A stretch of DNA of 64,000 nucleotides, taken from NCBI RefSeq assembly GCF_024346755.1, contig NZ_AP024861.1, forward strand, positions 3,472,001 to 3,536,000, in the 5' to 3' direction. Every line of letters begins with the position of its first letter. Within the stretch, counting starts at the first letter, position 1. Below, in pieces: positions 8,619 to 16,842 of this stretch. A program made the position numbers and the translations under genes. The stretch is from Vibrio aerogenes (GTDB lineage Bacteria; Pseudomonadota; Gammaproteobacteria; Enterobacterales; Vibrionaceae). The notes under the pieces are model-generated. The model saw only the letters and a list, made by a program, of their open reading frames with translations. It was not told the origin of the DNA and made no database searches.

Positions 8619-9127
8619 CTATCTTCAAACGACTGATAAAAACAATTGGTGGATTATTACTGCTGACTTTTATTTCGTGGTGGCTGGTTTTGTCGCCCGT
8701 GTCTTTTCCGTCTGAAAATGACGCATATTATATCTATAGCAAAGATAAAAAATGGAAAGTTGGCGTTTACTGGGTATCACCAACTTCTCCGGCAGGCTTG
8801 TACCAGTTTCTTATGAATAAGCGTTACATTGTACTTTACGATGCGAACGGACATTACATCGGGCAAAGTACACCTTTCTGCTTTATGACATTTGATGAGT
8901 CTAATATCTTATTTCCTTCGATCACTGATGATCATAACCTATGGTTTATTCCGGAAACCTGTGACTATACAATACAAGTCAGAAAGCCAGCATGGTGGAG
9001 TCAGATCATCCATCAAACCAATCGCATTTTTCATGTAAAACCACCAAAAGGTTTGGAGCTTCATGAATATGGTCAGATAACGACAAAAGCCAGAAAGAGG
9101 TTTCCAATCCACACGCTCGCCGTATAA
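8615..9127 (+). CDS. Hypothetical membrane-anchored periplasmic protein
   Basis: 170 residues from the ATG at 8615, which overlaps the preceding stop by four bases. One N-terminal membrane segment (about residues 11-27, TIGGLLLLTFISWWLVL) is followed by a periplasmic domain beginning SPVSFPSENDAYYIYSKDKK and containing KWKVGVYW and YIVLYDANGHYIGQSTPF. This layout (single anchor, YIYSxDxKWKVG, VLYDxxGxYIGQS) resembles small unnamed proteins often found beside type VI effector genes, possibly the DUF6201 group; I am not certain. In this island a periplasmic immunity role is plausible but unproven. Confidence 0.6.
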   Translation: MTIFKRLIKTIGGLLLLTFISWWLVLSPVSFPSENDAYYIYSKDKKWKVGVYWVSPTSPAGLYQFLMNKRYIVLYDANGHYIGQSTPFCFMTFDESNILFPSITDDHNLWFIPETCDYTIQVRKPAWWSQIIHQTNRIFHVKPPKGLELHEYGQITTKARKRFPIHTLAV

Positions 9128-9166
9128 TCACACAGTTTAATAAAGCTAAAAGCCAAAGGAAGAACG

Positions 9167-9787
9167 ATGATCACACTCCATCACTTAAACCAATCCCGTT
9201 CCAAACGTATTATCTGGTTATTAGAAGAACTGGGCGTCGACTACAACATTCAGGCCTATCAACGTGATACAAAAACTCATCTGGCGCCACCGGAGCTGAA
9301 GGCAATTCACCCTCTGGGAAAATCCCCGGTCATAGAAGAAGATGGCGATGTTCTGGCTGAGTCTGGTGCCATTACCGAAACATTGATTGAGCGGTTTGCG
9401 CCCGACAAATTAGCACCGCCGCGTGATTCACAAGACTACGCAACGTATCGCCACTGGCTGCACTTTGCAGAAAGCTCAGCCATGGTGCCAACGTTGCTGA
9501 CGATTTTCCTGTCTATGGAACCCAATGAAACACAGTTTCTGTCAGGTTATGCTGCAACAGAGATGGAAAAAGTCATGGGATATCTGAATCAGGTCCTCGA
9601 TGGCAAGACCTATTTAGTCGGCGACAAGCTTACCGGTGCCGATATCATGATGTCATTTATTCCTGAACTGCTGGCAAATCTTGGTGAATTGTCCAAATAT
9701 CCAAACCTGGCCCGATATCACCAGCACCTCTCATCTTTGCCGGGAAATCAGAAGGCCGCCGCCTTAGAAGCGGAGTATGACGCGTGA
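9167..9787 (+). CDS. Glutathione S-transferase family protein
   Basis: Cytoplasmic 206-residue GST. The N-terminal thioredoxin-like half has ITLHHLNQSRSKRIIWLLEE with the likely catalytic Ser/Tyr-region residues, then HPLGKSPVIEEDGDVLAESG with the cis-proline and the ESGA glutathione-binding motif. The C-terminal helical half contains YLVGDKLTGADIMMSF, the conserved N-capping motif of GSTs. Length is typical. A ribosome site (AGGAAGAAC) precedes the ATG. It is monocistronic, with a hairpin terminator at 9845-9870. The substrate cannot be told from sequence. Confidence 0.92.
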   Translation: MITLHHLNQSRSKRIIWLLEELGVDYNIQAYQRDTKTHLAPPELKAIHPLGKSPVIEEDGDVLAESGAITETLIERFAPDKLAPPRDSQDYATYRHWLHFAESSAMVPTLLTIFLSMEPNETQFLSGYAATEMEKVMGYLNQVLDGKTYLVGDKLTGADIMMSFIPELLANLGELSKYPNLARYHQHLSSLPGNQKAAALEAEYDA

Positions 9788-9844
9788 ACGTGAAGCAAAT
9801 CAAACCATAAGCAGCTGAATTGGTTCGATATTTATATCAAAATA

Positions 9845-9870
9845 AAAAAGCCTGCACACAGCGGGCTTTT
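9845..9870. terminator. Bidirectional terminator between GST and GNAT genes
   Basis: AAAAGCCTGC and GCGGGCTTTT form a 10-bp stem (one G-T pair) with an ACACA loop and are flanked by A-run and T-run. It serves the plus-strand GST gene and, in reverse, the convergent GNAT gene ending at 9934. Confidence 0.8.
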
Positions 9871-9933
9871 GCATCCATCCTGCAGATAAACACCAGTCAA
9901 AGTTTTTACTGCTGACAATATTACAGCGACGGT

Positions 9934-10392
9934 TTATTTCACAGGCATCTTGTAAATCCGGGTCGCATCACCGTTCAAGTCATACCCGTCTTCAATTCTG
10001 GTCCAGCCAAATTTCTCGTACAAACCATCATGATCCGTCACGAGATACATTGTCTGATAATCAGAGCCTGCCAGCTCTTTTTTCGCATGTTCAAAATACA
10101 AATTCATCAGTCGCTTTCCCCTGTACGCCGGATCAACATACACACTACACACCCAGGGCGTCAAATCATGACGACTGACAAAATCGTTGATAATCAGTCC
10201 GAAGCAACCAATAATTTTTTCCCGATCCAGCATCACGTAAAACTGAGGAATTCCCCCAGGAGCTTGTGGGGAGTGGCTGATTGCATCGTAATAAAAAGCA
10301 TAGTTCCGTTCAGAGCCCCATTGACGGTGAATATATCTCACCGCTTCTTCCAGTCCACCGTCATAGTCTCTGCAATTCACAATCTGGTACAT
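9934..10392 (-). CDS. GNAT family N-acetyltransferase
   Basis: 152-residue acetyltransferase of the GNAT fold. The acetyl-CoA-binding signature is CSVYVDPAYRGKRLMNLYFE (V-x-P-x-xR-G-K-xL), preceded by the strand IIGCFGLIIND and followed by MYLVTDHDGLYEKFGWTRIE, the usual Y-x-K-x-G-(F/W) ending. Start chosen at 10392 with an AAGGAG site five bases upstream. The substrate is unknown. It lies alone between the GST and a small membrane protein. Confidence 0.88.
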   Translation of the reverse strand: MYQIVNCRDYDGGLEEAVRYIHRQWGSERNYAFYYDAISHSPQAPGGIPQFYVMLDREKIIGCFGLIINDFVSRHDLTPWVCSVYVDPAYRGKRLMNLYFEHAKKELAGSDYQTMYLVTDHDGLYEKFGWTRIEDGYDLNGDATRIYKMPVK

Positions 10393-10436
10393 CTTTACTC
10401 CTTTTCCGTATGCAGTTTTTAGCTAAAAGAATGTGC

Positions 10437-10658
10437 TCAACTCATAAAGAGACGGGCAACAACAACGACACCGCCAATGCCGCCAATCACTCCGGCAGCC
10501 AGCGTACTCACTACCACAATCACAGTTTTATCGTAAAGAGGATCTGTAGCCGGCCGACGTATGATATTCACGACCAACAGACTGATGAGCAATCCGGCCA
10601 CACCACACACCGCAGCCATAATGATGCCCGCAATACCAATCGCCATTCCCACAATCAT
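10437..10658 (-). CDS. Small two-helix membrane protein of unknown function
   Basis: 73 residues with two glycine-rich hydrophobic helices (about 2-32 and 45-70) separated by IRRPATDPLYDKT. No family recognised. The ATG at 10658 is only one base after an AAGGGG run; the GTG two codons in (10652) would have better spacing, so the true N-terminus may be two residues shorter. The gene is on the same strand as the GNAT gene, 44 bases upstream of it. Confidence 0.5.
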   Translation of the reverse strand: MIVGMAIGIAGIIMAAVCGVAGLLISLLVVNIIRRPATDPLYDKTVIVVVSTLAAGVIGGIGGVVVVARLFMS

Positions 10659-10879
10659 GCCCCTTGTTTATATTCAATGCATTGATTCAGGTTGGGCATA
10701 CTAAACGCTCAAGAAGTGAAAGACAAAGAAAACTGAATTGAATGAAATCCGTAAGATCTATTCTTAAAACAACGGAAGAAGAAACCAGCCTCACTACAAA
10801 AATCAGCAAAACCGGAGGATTGTAATCAGGCAAAGGGATCCCCTCCTGAGAGACATCCGGATATGGTAAGCTCAGGGAC

Positions 10880-10898
10880 TATACCAAAATGATCTCAA
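10880..10898. repeat. 19-bp direct repeat, copy 1 (end of SorC gene)
   Basis: TATACCAAAATGATCTCAA, matching the copy at 11895-11913 in 18 of 19 positions. The two copies flank the SorC regulator gene; this one overlaps its stop codon. Confidence 0.6.
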
Positions 10899-11839
10899 AG
10901 CAGCTTTTTCGCCGTATGCACATCAATCATCAGGATATCGATATATCCACCGGTCAGTGCGCCTTTGATTGCAGCCAGTTTATCCATCCCGCCCGCTAAT
11001 GCGACCACTCTCGGACACGCTTTGATTAAATTCAGATCCATCCCAATCACCGGATCTTCACTTTCATCCAGCACAGGCTGGCCGTTTTCATCATAATAGT
11101 GCAGGCAAATATCACCCACTGCGCCACGTTTTGCCAGTTCTTCCAGCATCTCTTCATTGTAATAATTCCCTGAAGAAATCAGCAGGTTGGAGGGCTCAAG
11201 CATACCAATTCCCACCAGCGCAAAATCAACCTGCTCAAACATACCAACCACCAGATCGACTTCCTCGGTGTTCAGCAGCATGTTCTTATATTTCACGGTT
11301 CGCTCAATACTCTGGGAAGGTAACAGGTGATGCGGGCAATTCAGAAAATGCGCCAGAGAATGCGTCAGCATCGATGCCTGAGCATTGCCGTTCACACCGA
11401 CCCCGCCCAGCAGCTGAACCACACCTTTCGCTTTGATATTCAGCGGATGAAGCTGCTCAACCATCGCCCGAATCGTGGTACTCCAAGCCGACACACCGAC
11501 CAGAGAATCAGCCGGCAGCGAGGTTTGCATATAATGCGCAGCCGCAGAACCAATCGCCCGCTTAATGCTGTCATCATCCGCGTTTTCCGGCACATCAACC
11601 ACAATGGCCTGAGCCAGATTATATTTTCGCTGTAATTCAGCTTCAATATTCAGAAATACATTCGGGGGCTGAACGACACTAATTTTCACGATCCCTTCTT
11701 TGACACAGCGGGAAATGGCTCTTGAAACAAACGACTGTGACAGATCCAGTTGTCTGGCTATATCAGATTGCTTTTTATTTTCGTCGTAGTACAACGTGGC
11801 TATCTTCACCAGTAATCGCTGTTCATCTCTTTTTAACAT
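10895..11839 (-). CDS. SorC/LsrR-family sugar-responsive transcriptional regulator
   Basis: 314-residue regulator. The N-terminal winged helix-turn-helix (about residues 8-50) reads LLVKIATLYYDENKKQSDIA, then RQLDLSQSFVSRAISRCVKE, typical of the SorC/DeoR-like family. The rest is the sugar-phosphate-binding domain (VGVSAWSTTIRAMVEQLHPL, GVVQLLGGVGVNGNAQASML, VDLVVGMFEQVDFALVGIG). Such proteins bind a phosphorylated sugar and release DNA. It lies 150 bases downstream of the isomerase-like gene on the same strand, so it probably controls the regulon that ends here. The palindromes at 21043-21056 and 16713-16726 are the candidate binding sites. Confidence 0.9.
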   Translation of the reverse strand: MLKRDEQRLLVKIATLYYDENKKQSDIARQLDLSQSFVSRAISRCVKEGIVKISVVQPPNVFLNIEAELQRKYNLAQAIVVDVPENADDDSIKRAIGSAAAHYMQTSLPADSLVGVSAWSTTIRAMVEQLHPLNIKAKGVVQLLGGVGVNGNAQASMLTHSLAHFLNCPHHLLPSQSIERTVKYKNMLLNTEEVDLVVGMFEQVDFALVGIGMLEPSNLLISSGNYYNEEMLEELAKRGAVGDICLHYYDENGQPVLDESEDPVIGMDLNLIKACPRVVALAGGMDKLAAIKGALTGGYIDILMIDVHTAKKLL

Positions 11840-11894
11840 GCAAAAATCTCTGCCTTAATTTGCCCTAAACAATGAATCCGAACGCCCGACATTA

Positions 11895-11913
11895 TATACC
11901 CAAATGATCTCAA
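11895..11913. repeat. 19-bp direct repeat, copy 2 (upstream of SorC gene)
   Basis: TATACCCAAATGATCTCAA, the partner of 10880-10898, in the gap between the regulator and the isomerase-like gene. It resembles an intergenic motif I have seen scattered in Vibrio genomes, so it may be a dispersed repeat. Confidence 0.55.
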
Positions 11914-11989
11914 GATGCATGTTCACAAATGATGACATTGACAAAAACTGACCAGCTTACGAACTGAACCGGCCAGCTTTTTCAATCAA

Positions 11990-13411
11990 TTATTGATGTT
12001 GATAACACGCGACGCCAAGATATTTGGTAAACGCTTCGTACAGTACATCCCCGACCGAAGAGTGATTCATCGCAACATGATGCTCAAAGCCGTTATTGCA
12101 AATATAAGCCAGCAACGACTCTAACTCATTGACCTGCACAACCGCACGACACCCAACCGTATCCAGTGCGTCATCCACAAACCGGCCTTCTCCGACATAA
12201 GACTTCACCACACCCTCAAACTCATCCGTGGATAAACGGAAATAAGTCAAAGGTCCGGATTTCATCCGCCCGTTAATCGCACCGCAGGTATTTTCACATC
12301 CCACCGTTGTGCCGATAATATCCGCCGTACTCATAAACGGATTATCCAGCTCCGATGTTGCAAAGTTACCGCAGTGGAACAGCACGCACTTATCGCGGGA
12401 TTCACCAAAGTTGTTATTCCAGTCCGCAATCGAAGCCGGTTGCTGAGAAGCCATCGACAACGCATACATAGATAACGCCCCCATCACGTCCACTTCACAG
12501 GCGCTCGGAATTAACTGCCCGGACATCACACTCATGATCGAACAGACATTCACGCCCAACGTTTGCTGCAACGATGTCCAGCACTGAATCGCCGTTGTCT
12601 GGATATCATTTTCAGAAATCCACTGGCTGATCACGACAAACAGCTTGGCCATCATCAACAATTTATCTTCAGCAATCTGCTGCGTGTCGGCATTATTTTT
12701 CAGTAATGCCAGTTTTTCATCAATCCGGATATCATCGTCTTTGATGTTATCTACGCTGGCAAAAATTTCTGACAAGTCGATGGTTTCAACCGTAACGCCC
12801 AATCGCTCCAGCATTTTTTCGCTGTAACGAACCGTATTAAAGCTGGCCGGTCTGGCACCGATTGCACCCACCCGGCAACCCCGCATTTTATTCACTACCC
12901 GGCACACCCGTTCAAACTGCGCCAAATCCTGTTTGAAGATATCACTGTTCACTTCGCACACATGTTGCGTTGTCAGTGAATAGGGAATGCCGTACTGACG
13001 CAGGTTATTACACAGCGAAATTTTGCCACAGAAACTATCCCGCCGGGTTGCCAGCCCCATTTTATCCAGCGAGTCAGACTCCGCCTGAACCAGCACAGGG
13101 ACATCCAGCCCTGACAGACGAATCGCATTCGCAATGGCCTTCTCATCACCAAAGTTCGGCAGGCATACTAAAATGCCCTGAATTTCATCTTTATGTTGTT
13201 TGAGCAACTCAGCTGCGACTTTGGCATCCTGATAGGTTTCCACGCCACCATACTGAGTTTGTGTCTCAGACAGCATGACAGCTTTGATGCCCATCTGTTC
13301 AAAAACCGTCAGCACATCTTTCCTTGCATCATCAACCAGATAGCTGGGAAAAAAGTTACGGTTACCGAAAAGAACGCCCAGGGTAATTTGCTCCAGTGTA
13401 TTATTCATCAT
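11990..13411 (-). CDS. L-fucose/L-arabinose isomerase-like sugar isomerase
   Basis: About 473-residue cytoplasmic protein of the L-fucose/L-arabinose isomerase superfamily. The N-terminal part has ITLGVLFGNRNFFPSYLVDD, and the C-terminal part carries candidate metal ligands in CEVDVMGALSMYALS (Glu), NNNFGESRDKCVLFHCGN and MNHSSVGDVL (His). The ATG at 13411 overlaps the kinase stop (TGATG) and follows GAGG by five bases; the next ATG (13408) is also possible. In a split-transketolase/FGGY-kinase operon it most likely isomerises an aldose to the ketose used by the kinase, for example D-apiose to D-apulose. The substrate is inferred from the neighbours only. Confidence 0.82.
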   Translation of the reverse strand: MMNNTLEQITLGVLFGNRNFFPSYLVDDARKDVLTVFEQMGIKAVMLSETQTQYGGVETYQDAKVAAELLKQHKDEIQGILVCLPNFGDEKAIANAIRLSGLDVPVLVQAESDSLDKMGLATRRDSFCGKISLCNNLRQYGIPYSLTTQHVCEVNSDIFKQDLAQFERVCRVVNKMRGCRVGAIGARPASFNTVRYSEKMLERLGVTVETIDLSEIFASVDNIKDDDIRIDEKLALLKNNADTQQIAEDKLLMMAKLFVVISQWISENDIQTTAIQCWTSLQQTLGVNVCSIMSVMSGQLIPSACEVDVMGALSMYALSMASQQPASIADWNNNFGESRDKCVLFHCGNFATSELDNPFMSTADIIGTTVGCENTCGAINGRMKSGPLTYFRLSTDEFEGVVKSYVGEGRFVDDALDTVGCRAVVQVNELESLLAYICNNGFEHHVAMNHSSVGDVLYEAFTKYLGVACYQHQ

Positions 13412-14919
13412 CAAGACCTCTTCGATTCATTGGATAAAGGGCTCGCTTGAAAGCGGGCGCGCTGAATGGCTTGTTGCCATTGCTTATAATGTTGGTGGAT
13501 CTGTTCAGCATCAGGATTTGGTATCACGACTTCACTGGCAGGCAGTAATGCAGTCAGAGACTGATGATCCGGCCACCAGTTCAACGCACGGCCGGCAAGA
13601 AATGCAGCGCCCAGTGCAGAGACTTCGGCAATATCCCGTTTGATGATCCTTTTTTGTAATAAATCTGCCTGAAACTGCATCAGTTGCTGATTCTTCGTCG
13701 GGCCGCCATCGACAGACAACTCACTCAGTGTCATCTCTGCCGATTGCTCCATGGCAAACAGTAAATCAGCGACCTGATAGGCAACCGACTCAAACGCAGC
13801 TCTTGCGATATGTGCCGGTGTTGCAGCATCGGTTAAACCTGTAATCAATCCGCGGGCATTCGCATCCCAGTGAGGTGCCCCCAGTCCGGCCAGTGCCGGT
13901 ACAAAAAACACTTCGCGGCTGTCTTTTACAGACCAGGCCATCTCGCTGAGTTGATCAATTTCTGTAATCCCCAGCATTCTGGAAATGAATTGAATCGCGG
14001 ACCCGGTATGGGTGATATTGCCTTCCATTGCCAGACCAGGCTTTCCATCGTCCCATGCGACCGTTGTGCTCACGCCCAAATCCTGTTTTGGTGGCGTTTC
14101 AATACGCACCATGAGTGAGCTGCCTGTACCATAGGTCGCTTTCACCACGCCGGGATTAAACCCGCCCTGTCCGTACAAAGCCGCATGGGAATCACCAATC
14201 TGAGACAACACAGGAATGCCGTCTGGCAACACAGACAAGCCGCTGGTCTGGCCGCGCAGTCCACAGGAAGGTAAAACGTCAGGTAAGCATTGCCGGGGAA
14301 TTTGATACAGATCGAGGAGCTGAGAATCCCAGGCGAAAGTATGAATATTAAACAACTGATACCGGGAAGCATTCGACGCATCCGTGACGAATTGCTGACC
14401 GCCCGTCAGTTTCCAGACCAGCCAGCTATCCACCGTTCCGGCACAAAGCTCGCCCTTCACCGCTCTTTCTGTCCCCTGTTCCAGCGTATCAAGTAACCAG
14501 CGAATCTTCGTAGCCGGGAACAGCGGGTCAATCACCGAGCCGGTGAACGCTTTCACCTGCTCTGCTTCCGGCTTCTGCGCGATCTGTCTGCAAATCTCTT
14601 CAGAGCGACGACACTGCCAGCTCACCAGCGGCGTCAGGGCTTTCCCCGTGCTGCGCTCCCAAATCAATACCGATTCACGCTGATTACTGATCGCAATGCC
14701 TGATGGCACATCACCCGCTAAAGGCTGTAAACATGCACTGATGGCGCTGACCGTTGCCTGCCATATCTGTTCAGGATCCTGCTCAGCCCAGCCCGGATGA
14801 GGATACACCAGCTCAACCGGCTGACTGCCTTTGCTCAGCACCTGCCCGCTCTGGCTGACAGCAATCGCTTTTGCGTTTGTGGTTCCCTCGTCAATTGCCA
14901 GGATAAAAGGCTGAGCCAT
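13411..14919 (-). CDS. FGGY-family carbohydrate kinase
   Basis: 502-residue ATP-dependent sugar kinase. The N-terminal phosphate-binding strand reads ILAIDEGTTNAKAIAVSQSG. The family then shows WAEQDPEQIW, ISNQRESVLIWERSTGKAL, LTGGQQFVTDASNASRYQLF and, in the second half, VKATYGTGSSLMV and LSVDGGPTKNQQLMQFQADL, the adenosine motif. Length is normal for xylulokinase or glycerol kinase relatives. It sits between transketolase subunits and the isomerase-like gene with a one-base stop/start overlap, so it likely phosphorylates the ketose made by the isomerase (apulose kinase is the best-fitting role from context). Confidence 0.9.
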   Translation of the reverse strand: MAQPFILAIDEGTTNAKAIAVSQSGQVLSKGSQPVELVYPHPGWAEQDPEQIWQATVSAISACLQPLAGDVPSGIAISNQRESVLIWERSTGKALTPLVSWQCRRSEEICRQIAQKPEAEQVKAFTGSVIDPLFPATKIRWLLDTLEQGTERAVKGELCAGTVDSWLVWKLTGGQQFVTDASNASRYQLFNIHTFAWDSQLLDLYQIPRQCLPDVLPSCGLRGQTSGLSVLPDGIPVLSQIGDSHAALYGQGGFNPGVVKATYGTGSSLMVRIETPPKQDLGVSTTVAWDDGKPGLAMEGNITHTGSAIQFISRMLGITEIDQLSEMAWSVKDSREVFFVPALAGLGAPHWDANARGLITGLTDAATPAHIARAAFESVAYQVADLLFAMEQSAEMTLSELSVDGGPTKNQQLMQFQADLLQKRIIKRDIAEVSALGAAFLAGRALNWWPDHQSLTALLPASEVVIPNPDAEQIHQHYKQWQQAIQRARFQASPLSNESKRS

Positions 14920-14920
14920 A

Positions 14921-15865
14921 CTACTTCTCCCTCAACAGATTCAGTGCTGTATCAACAACACTTCCTGCATCAATGCCGTGATAAGCTCTCATTGACTGAC
15001 GGTCGCCAGCCAGCGCATAAGCGCCGTCGTGAATACCCAGCCTTTTCAGCCGGGTGCCGGTATCAAACTCGGCAATCACTTCTGCCACCATCGCGCCGAC
15101 ACCGCCGTTCACATTGTGTTCTTCCACGGTAACCGCGAAGCGGATACCGGTGAGTTGCCTTGCCAGCTCATCCGTGTCACAGGGACGAATTGACGAAAGA
15201 CAAATCGCTTTGGCCGACACGCCGGAGGCATTCAGCGTCGCGGCGGCTTCTGCCACTTCATGCATCACCGATCCCATGCCAATCAGGGCAATTTCTTCCC
15301 CTTCAGCGATGACATCAACCCGGCCCGGCTCAAACTGATAACTGTCTGAGAAAATCTCCGGCAGCGGTTTTCCGTCCATCCGGATATAAACCGGCCCTTG
15401 TTTTTCTATCGCATAATCGATGATTTGGCGACACTGTTTGGGAGAAGCTGGTGCGTATATCTCAATATTGCCAAATCCCCGCATCACAGAGATATCATCA
15501 ATACTGTGGTGCGTGCTGGCTAAAGGCCCATAGCTGGCACCCGAGTTCAGACCAAACAGTTTCACATTGGTATTGTTGTAACAGACGTCGACTTTCACCT
15601 GCTCATTCGCACGGGAAATCAGAAACGGAGCCGCATTACAGGTCACCGCGACTTTACCGCCCAGCGCCAGCCCGGCAGCCGTACCGACCAGCGCCTGTTC
15701 CGCAATCCCGACATTCACCAGCCGGTCCGGAAACGCTTCAATGAAAGGGGCAATTTTTGCGGTCGAGGTTGAGTCGGCCACCACCGGCACTAAATCTACA
15801 CCGCGATTGACCGCTTCGATAAAACGTTCCACCATAATATTTGCAAAATGCTCTGCATTAGCCAT
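14921..15865 (-). CDS. Transketolase-like protein, C-terminal subunit
   Basis: 314 residues covering the pyrimidine-binding and C-terminal domains of a transketolase. The glutamate that activates thiamine diphosphate lies in DRLVNVGIAEQALVGTAAGL. Further features are HHSIDDISVMRGFGNIEIYA and the C-domain EGEEIALIGMGSVMHEVAEA. Together with the separate N-terminal subunit (8-base overlap upstream) it forms a two-part enzyme, as in apulose-4-phosphate transketolase AptAB, which converts apulose 4-phosphate plus glyceraldehyde 3-phosphate to dihydroxyacetone phosphate plus xylulose 5-phosphate. That assignment is inference from operon content. Confidence 0.88.
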   Translation of the reverse strand: MANAEHFANIMVERFIEAVNRGVDLVPVVADSTSTAKIAPFIEAFPDRLVNVGIAEQALVGTAAGLALGGKVAVTCNAAPFLISRANEQVKVDVCYNNTNVKLFGLNSGASYGPLASTHHSIDDISVMRGFGNIEIYAPASPKQCRQIIDYAIEKQGPVYIRMDGKPLPEIFSDSYQFEPGRVDVIAEGEEIALIGMGSVMHEVAEAAATLNASGVSAKAICLSSIRPCDTDELARQLTGIRFAVTVEEHNVNGGVGAMVAEVIAEFDTGTRLKRLGIHDGAYALAGDRQSMRAYHGIDAGSVVDTALNLLREK

Positions 15866-16688
15866 GACTTAACTCCTCCAGTGCCTGCGTCACTTCTTCA
15901 CCTTTCGGTACCCGGTGATGCCATTCCGGACGCCCCTGAATAAAGGAAATACCCGCACCTTTGATCGTATTCGCAATCACAACATTCGGTTTTCCCTCTT
16001 GCTTCAAGCCTTCCAGCGCATCCACCACCGAGCCGACATCATTGCCATCACACTCAGTGACCTGCATCCCGAACGCTTCCCATTTTTTATCCAGCGGATC
16101 GGTCTTCATGATGTCTTTGGTGTAACCCGCCAGCTGAAGTTTGTTCTTATCATTGATGATGATTAAGTTATCCAGGCCGTAATGTGCCGCTACCAGAGCC
16201 GCTTCCCAGTTGCTGCCTTCTGCCAGCTCTCCGTCACCGGTCACCACATAGATTTTTCTTTTGCTGCCGGATTTTTTTGCCGCCAGAGCCAGCCCGACGG
16301 CCACAGGCAAACCATGCCCCAAAGCACCGGTATTAAGCTCAACGCCCGGTGTTTTTTGCCTGACCGGATGACCGGGTAATTTTGAGTCTGCATGCTGATA
16401 ATGTGGCAGCCAGTCCACAGGGAAATAGCCCGCCTCAGCCAGACAGCAGTAATAGCCGCCCGCCGCATGGCCTTTCGACTGAATGTAAACATCACGCTCC
16501 GGATCATCTGTTCTGTCCGGTGCACAGTTCAGGATCCGGAAGTAAAGTGATGTCACGATTTCGACTTGTGATAAGTCAGCCCCCGTATGCCCGCCAGCCG
16601 GGCTCTCCGCGTTCAGGACCACAATCCGTTTACGGATTTCGGTGGCTTTCTTTTTCAGTTCATCGATAGATAAACAGTAAGGATTCAT
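15858..16688 (-). CDS. Transketolase-like protein, N-terminal subunit
   Basis: 276 residues covering the thiamine-diphosphate (PP) domain. Key segments are SPAGGHTGADLSQVEIVTSL, KGHAAGGYYCCLAEAGYF, TGALGHGLPVAVGLALAAKK, and the cofactor motif VVTGDGELAEGSNWEAALVA followed by NLIIINDKNKLQLAG (GDG-x25-30-N). The ATG at 16688 follows a GGAGG site by six bases; an upstream frame start at 16709 lies inside the operator region and is unlikely. First gene of the catabolic operon that continues to the isomerase-like gene. The 14-bp palindrome just upstream suggests repression by the SorC regulator. Confidence 0.9.
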   Translation of the reverse strand: MNPYCLSIDELKKKATEIRKRIVVLNAESPAGGHTGADLSQVEIVTSLYFRILNCAPDRTDDPERDVYIQSKGHAAGGYYCCLAEAGYFPVDWLPHYQHADSKLPGHPVRQKTPGVELNTGALGHGLPVAVGLALAAKKSGSKRKIYVVTGDGELAEGSNWEAALVAAHYGLDNLIIINDKNKLQLAGYTKDIMKTDPLDKKWEAFGMQVTECDGNDVGSVVDALEGLKQEGKPNVVIANTIKGAGISFIQGRPEWHHRVPKGEEVTQALEELSHG

Positions 16689-16698
16689 AGTAACCTCC

Positions 16699-16726
16699 AA
16701 TATATTCACTATTGAATATATATTCC
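16699..16726 (-). promoter_or_regulatory. Operator-like palindrome upstream of transketolase operon
   Basis: TGAATATATATTCC at 16713-16726 is 13/14 identical to the perfect palindrome upstream of the binding-protein gene (21043-21056). An adjacent AATATATTCA half-site extends the symmetry. It lies about 10-40 bases before the ATG at 16688, in the right place for repressor control. Confidence 0.6.
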
Positions 16727-16842
16727 ATCAGGGCAAAAAATATGGCCCTCTGTTTTGTAGATGAGGATATGTACATAAAAATACGTACATAAAAATATGT
16801 GCATGAAGATAAAAGCCGGTTCGTTATACGCCGCATATCGTA

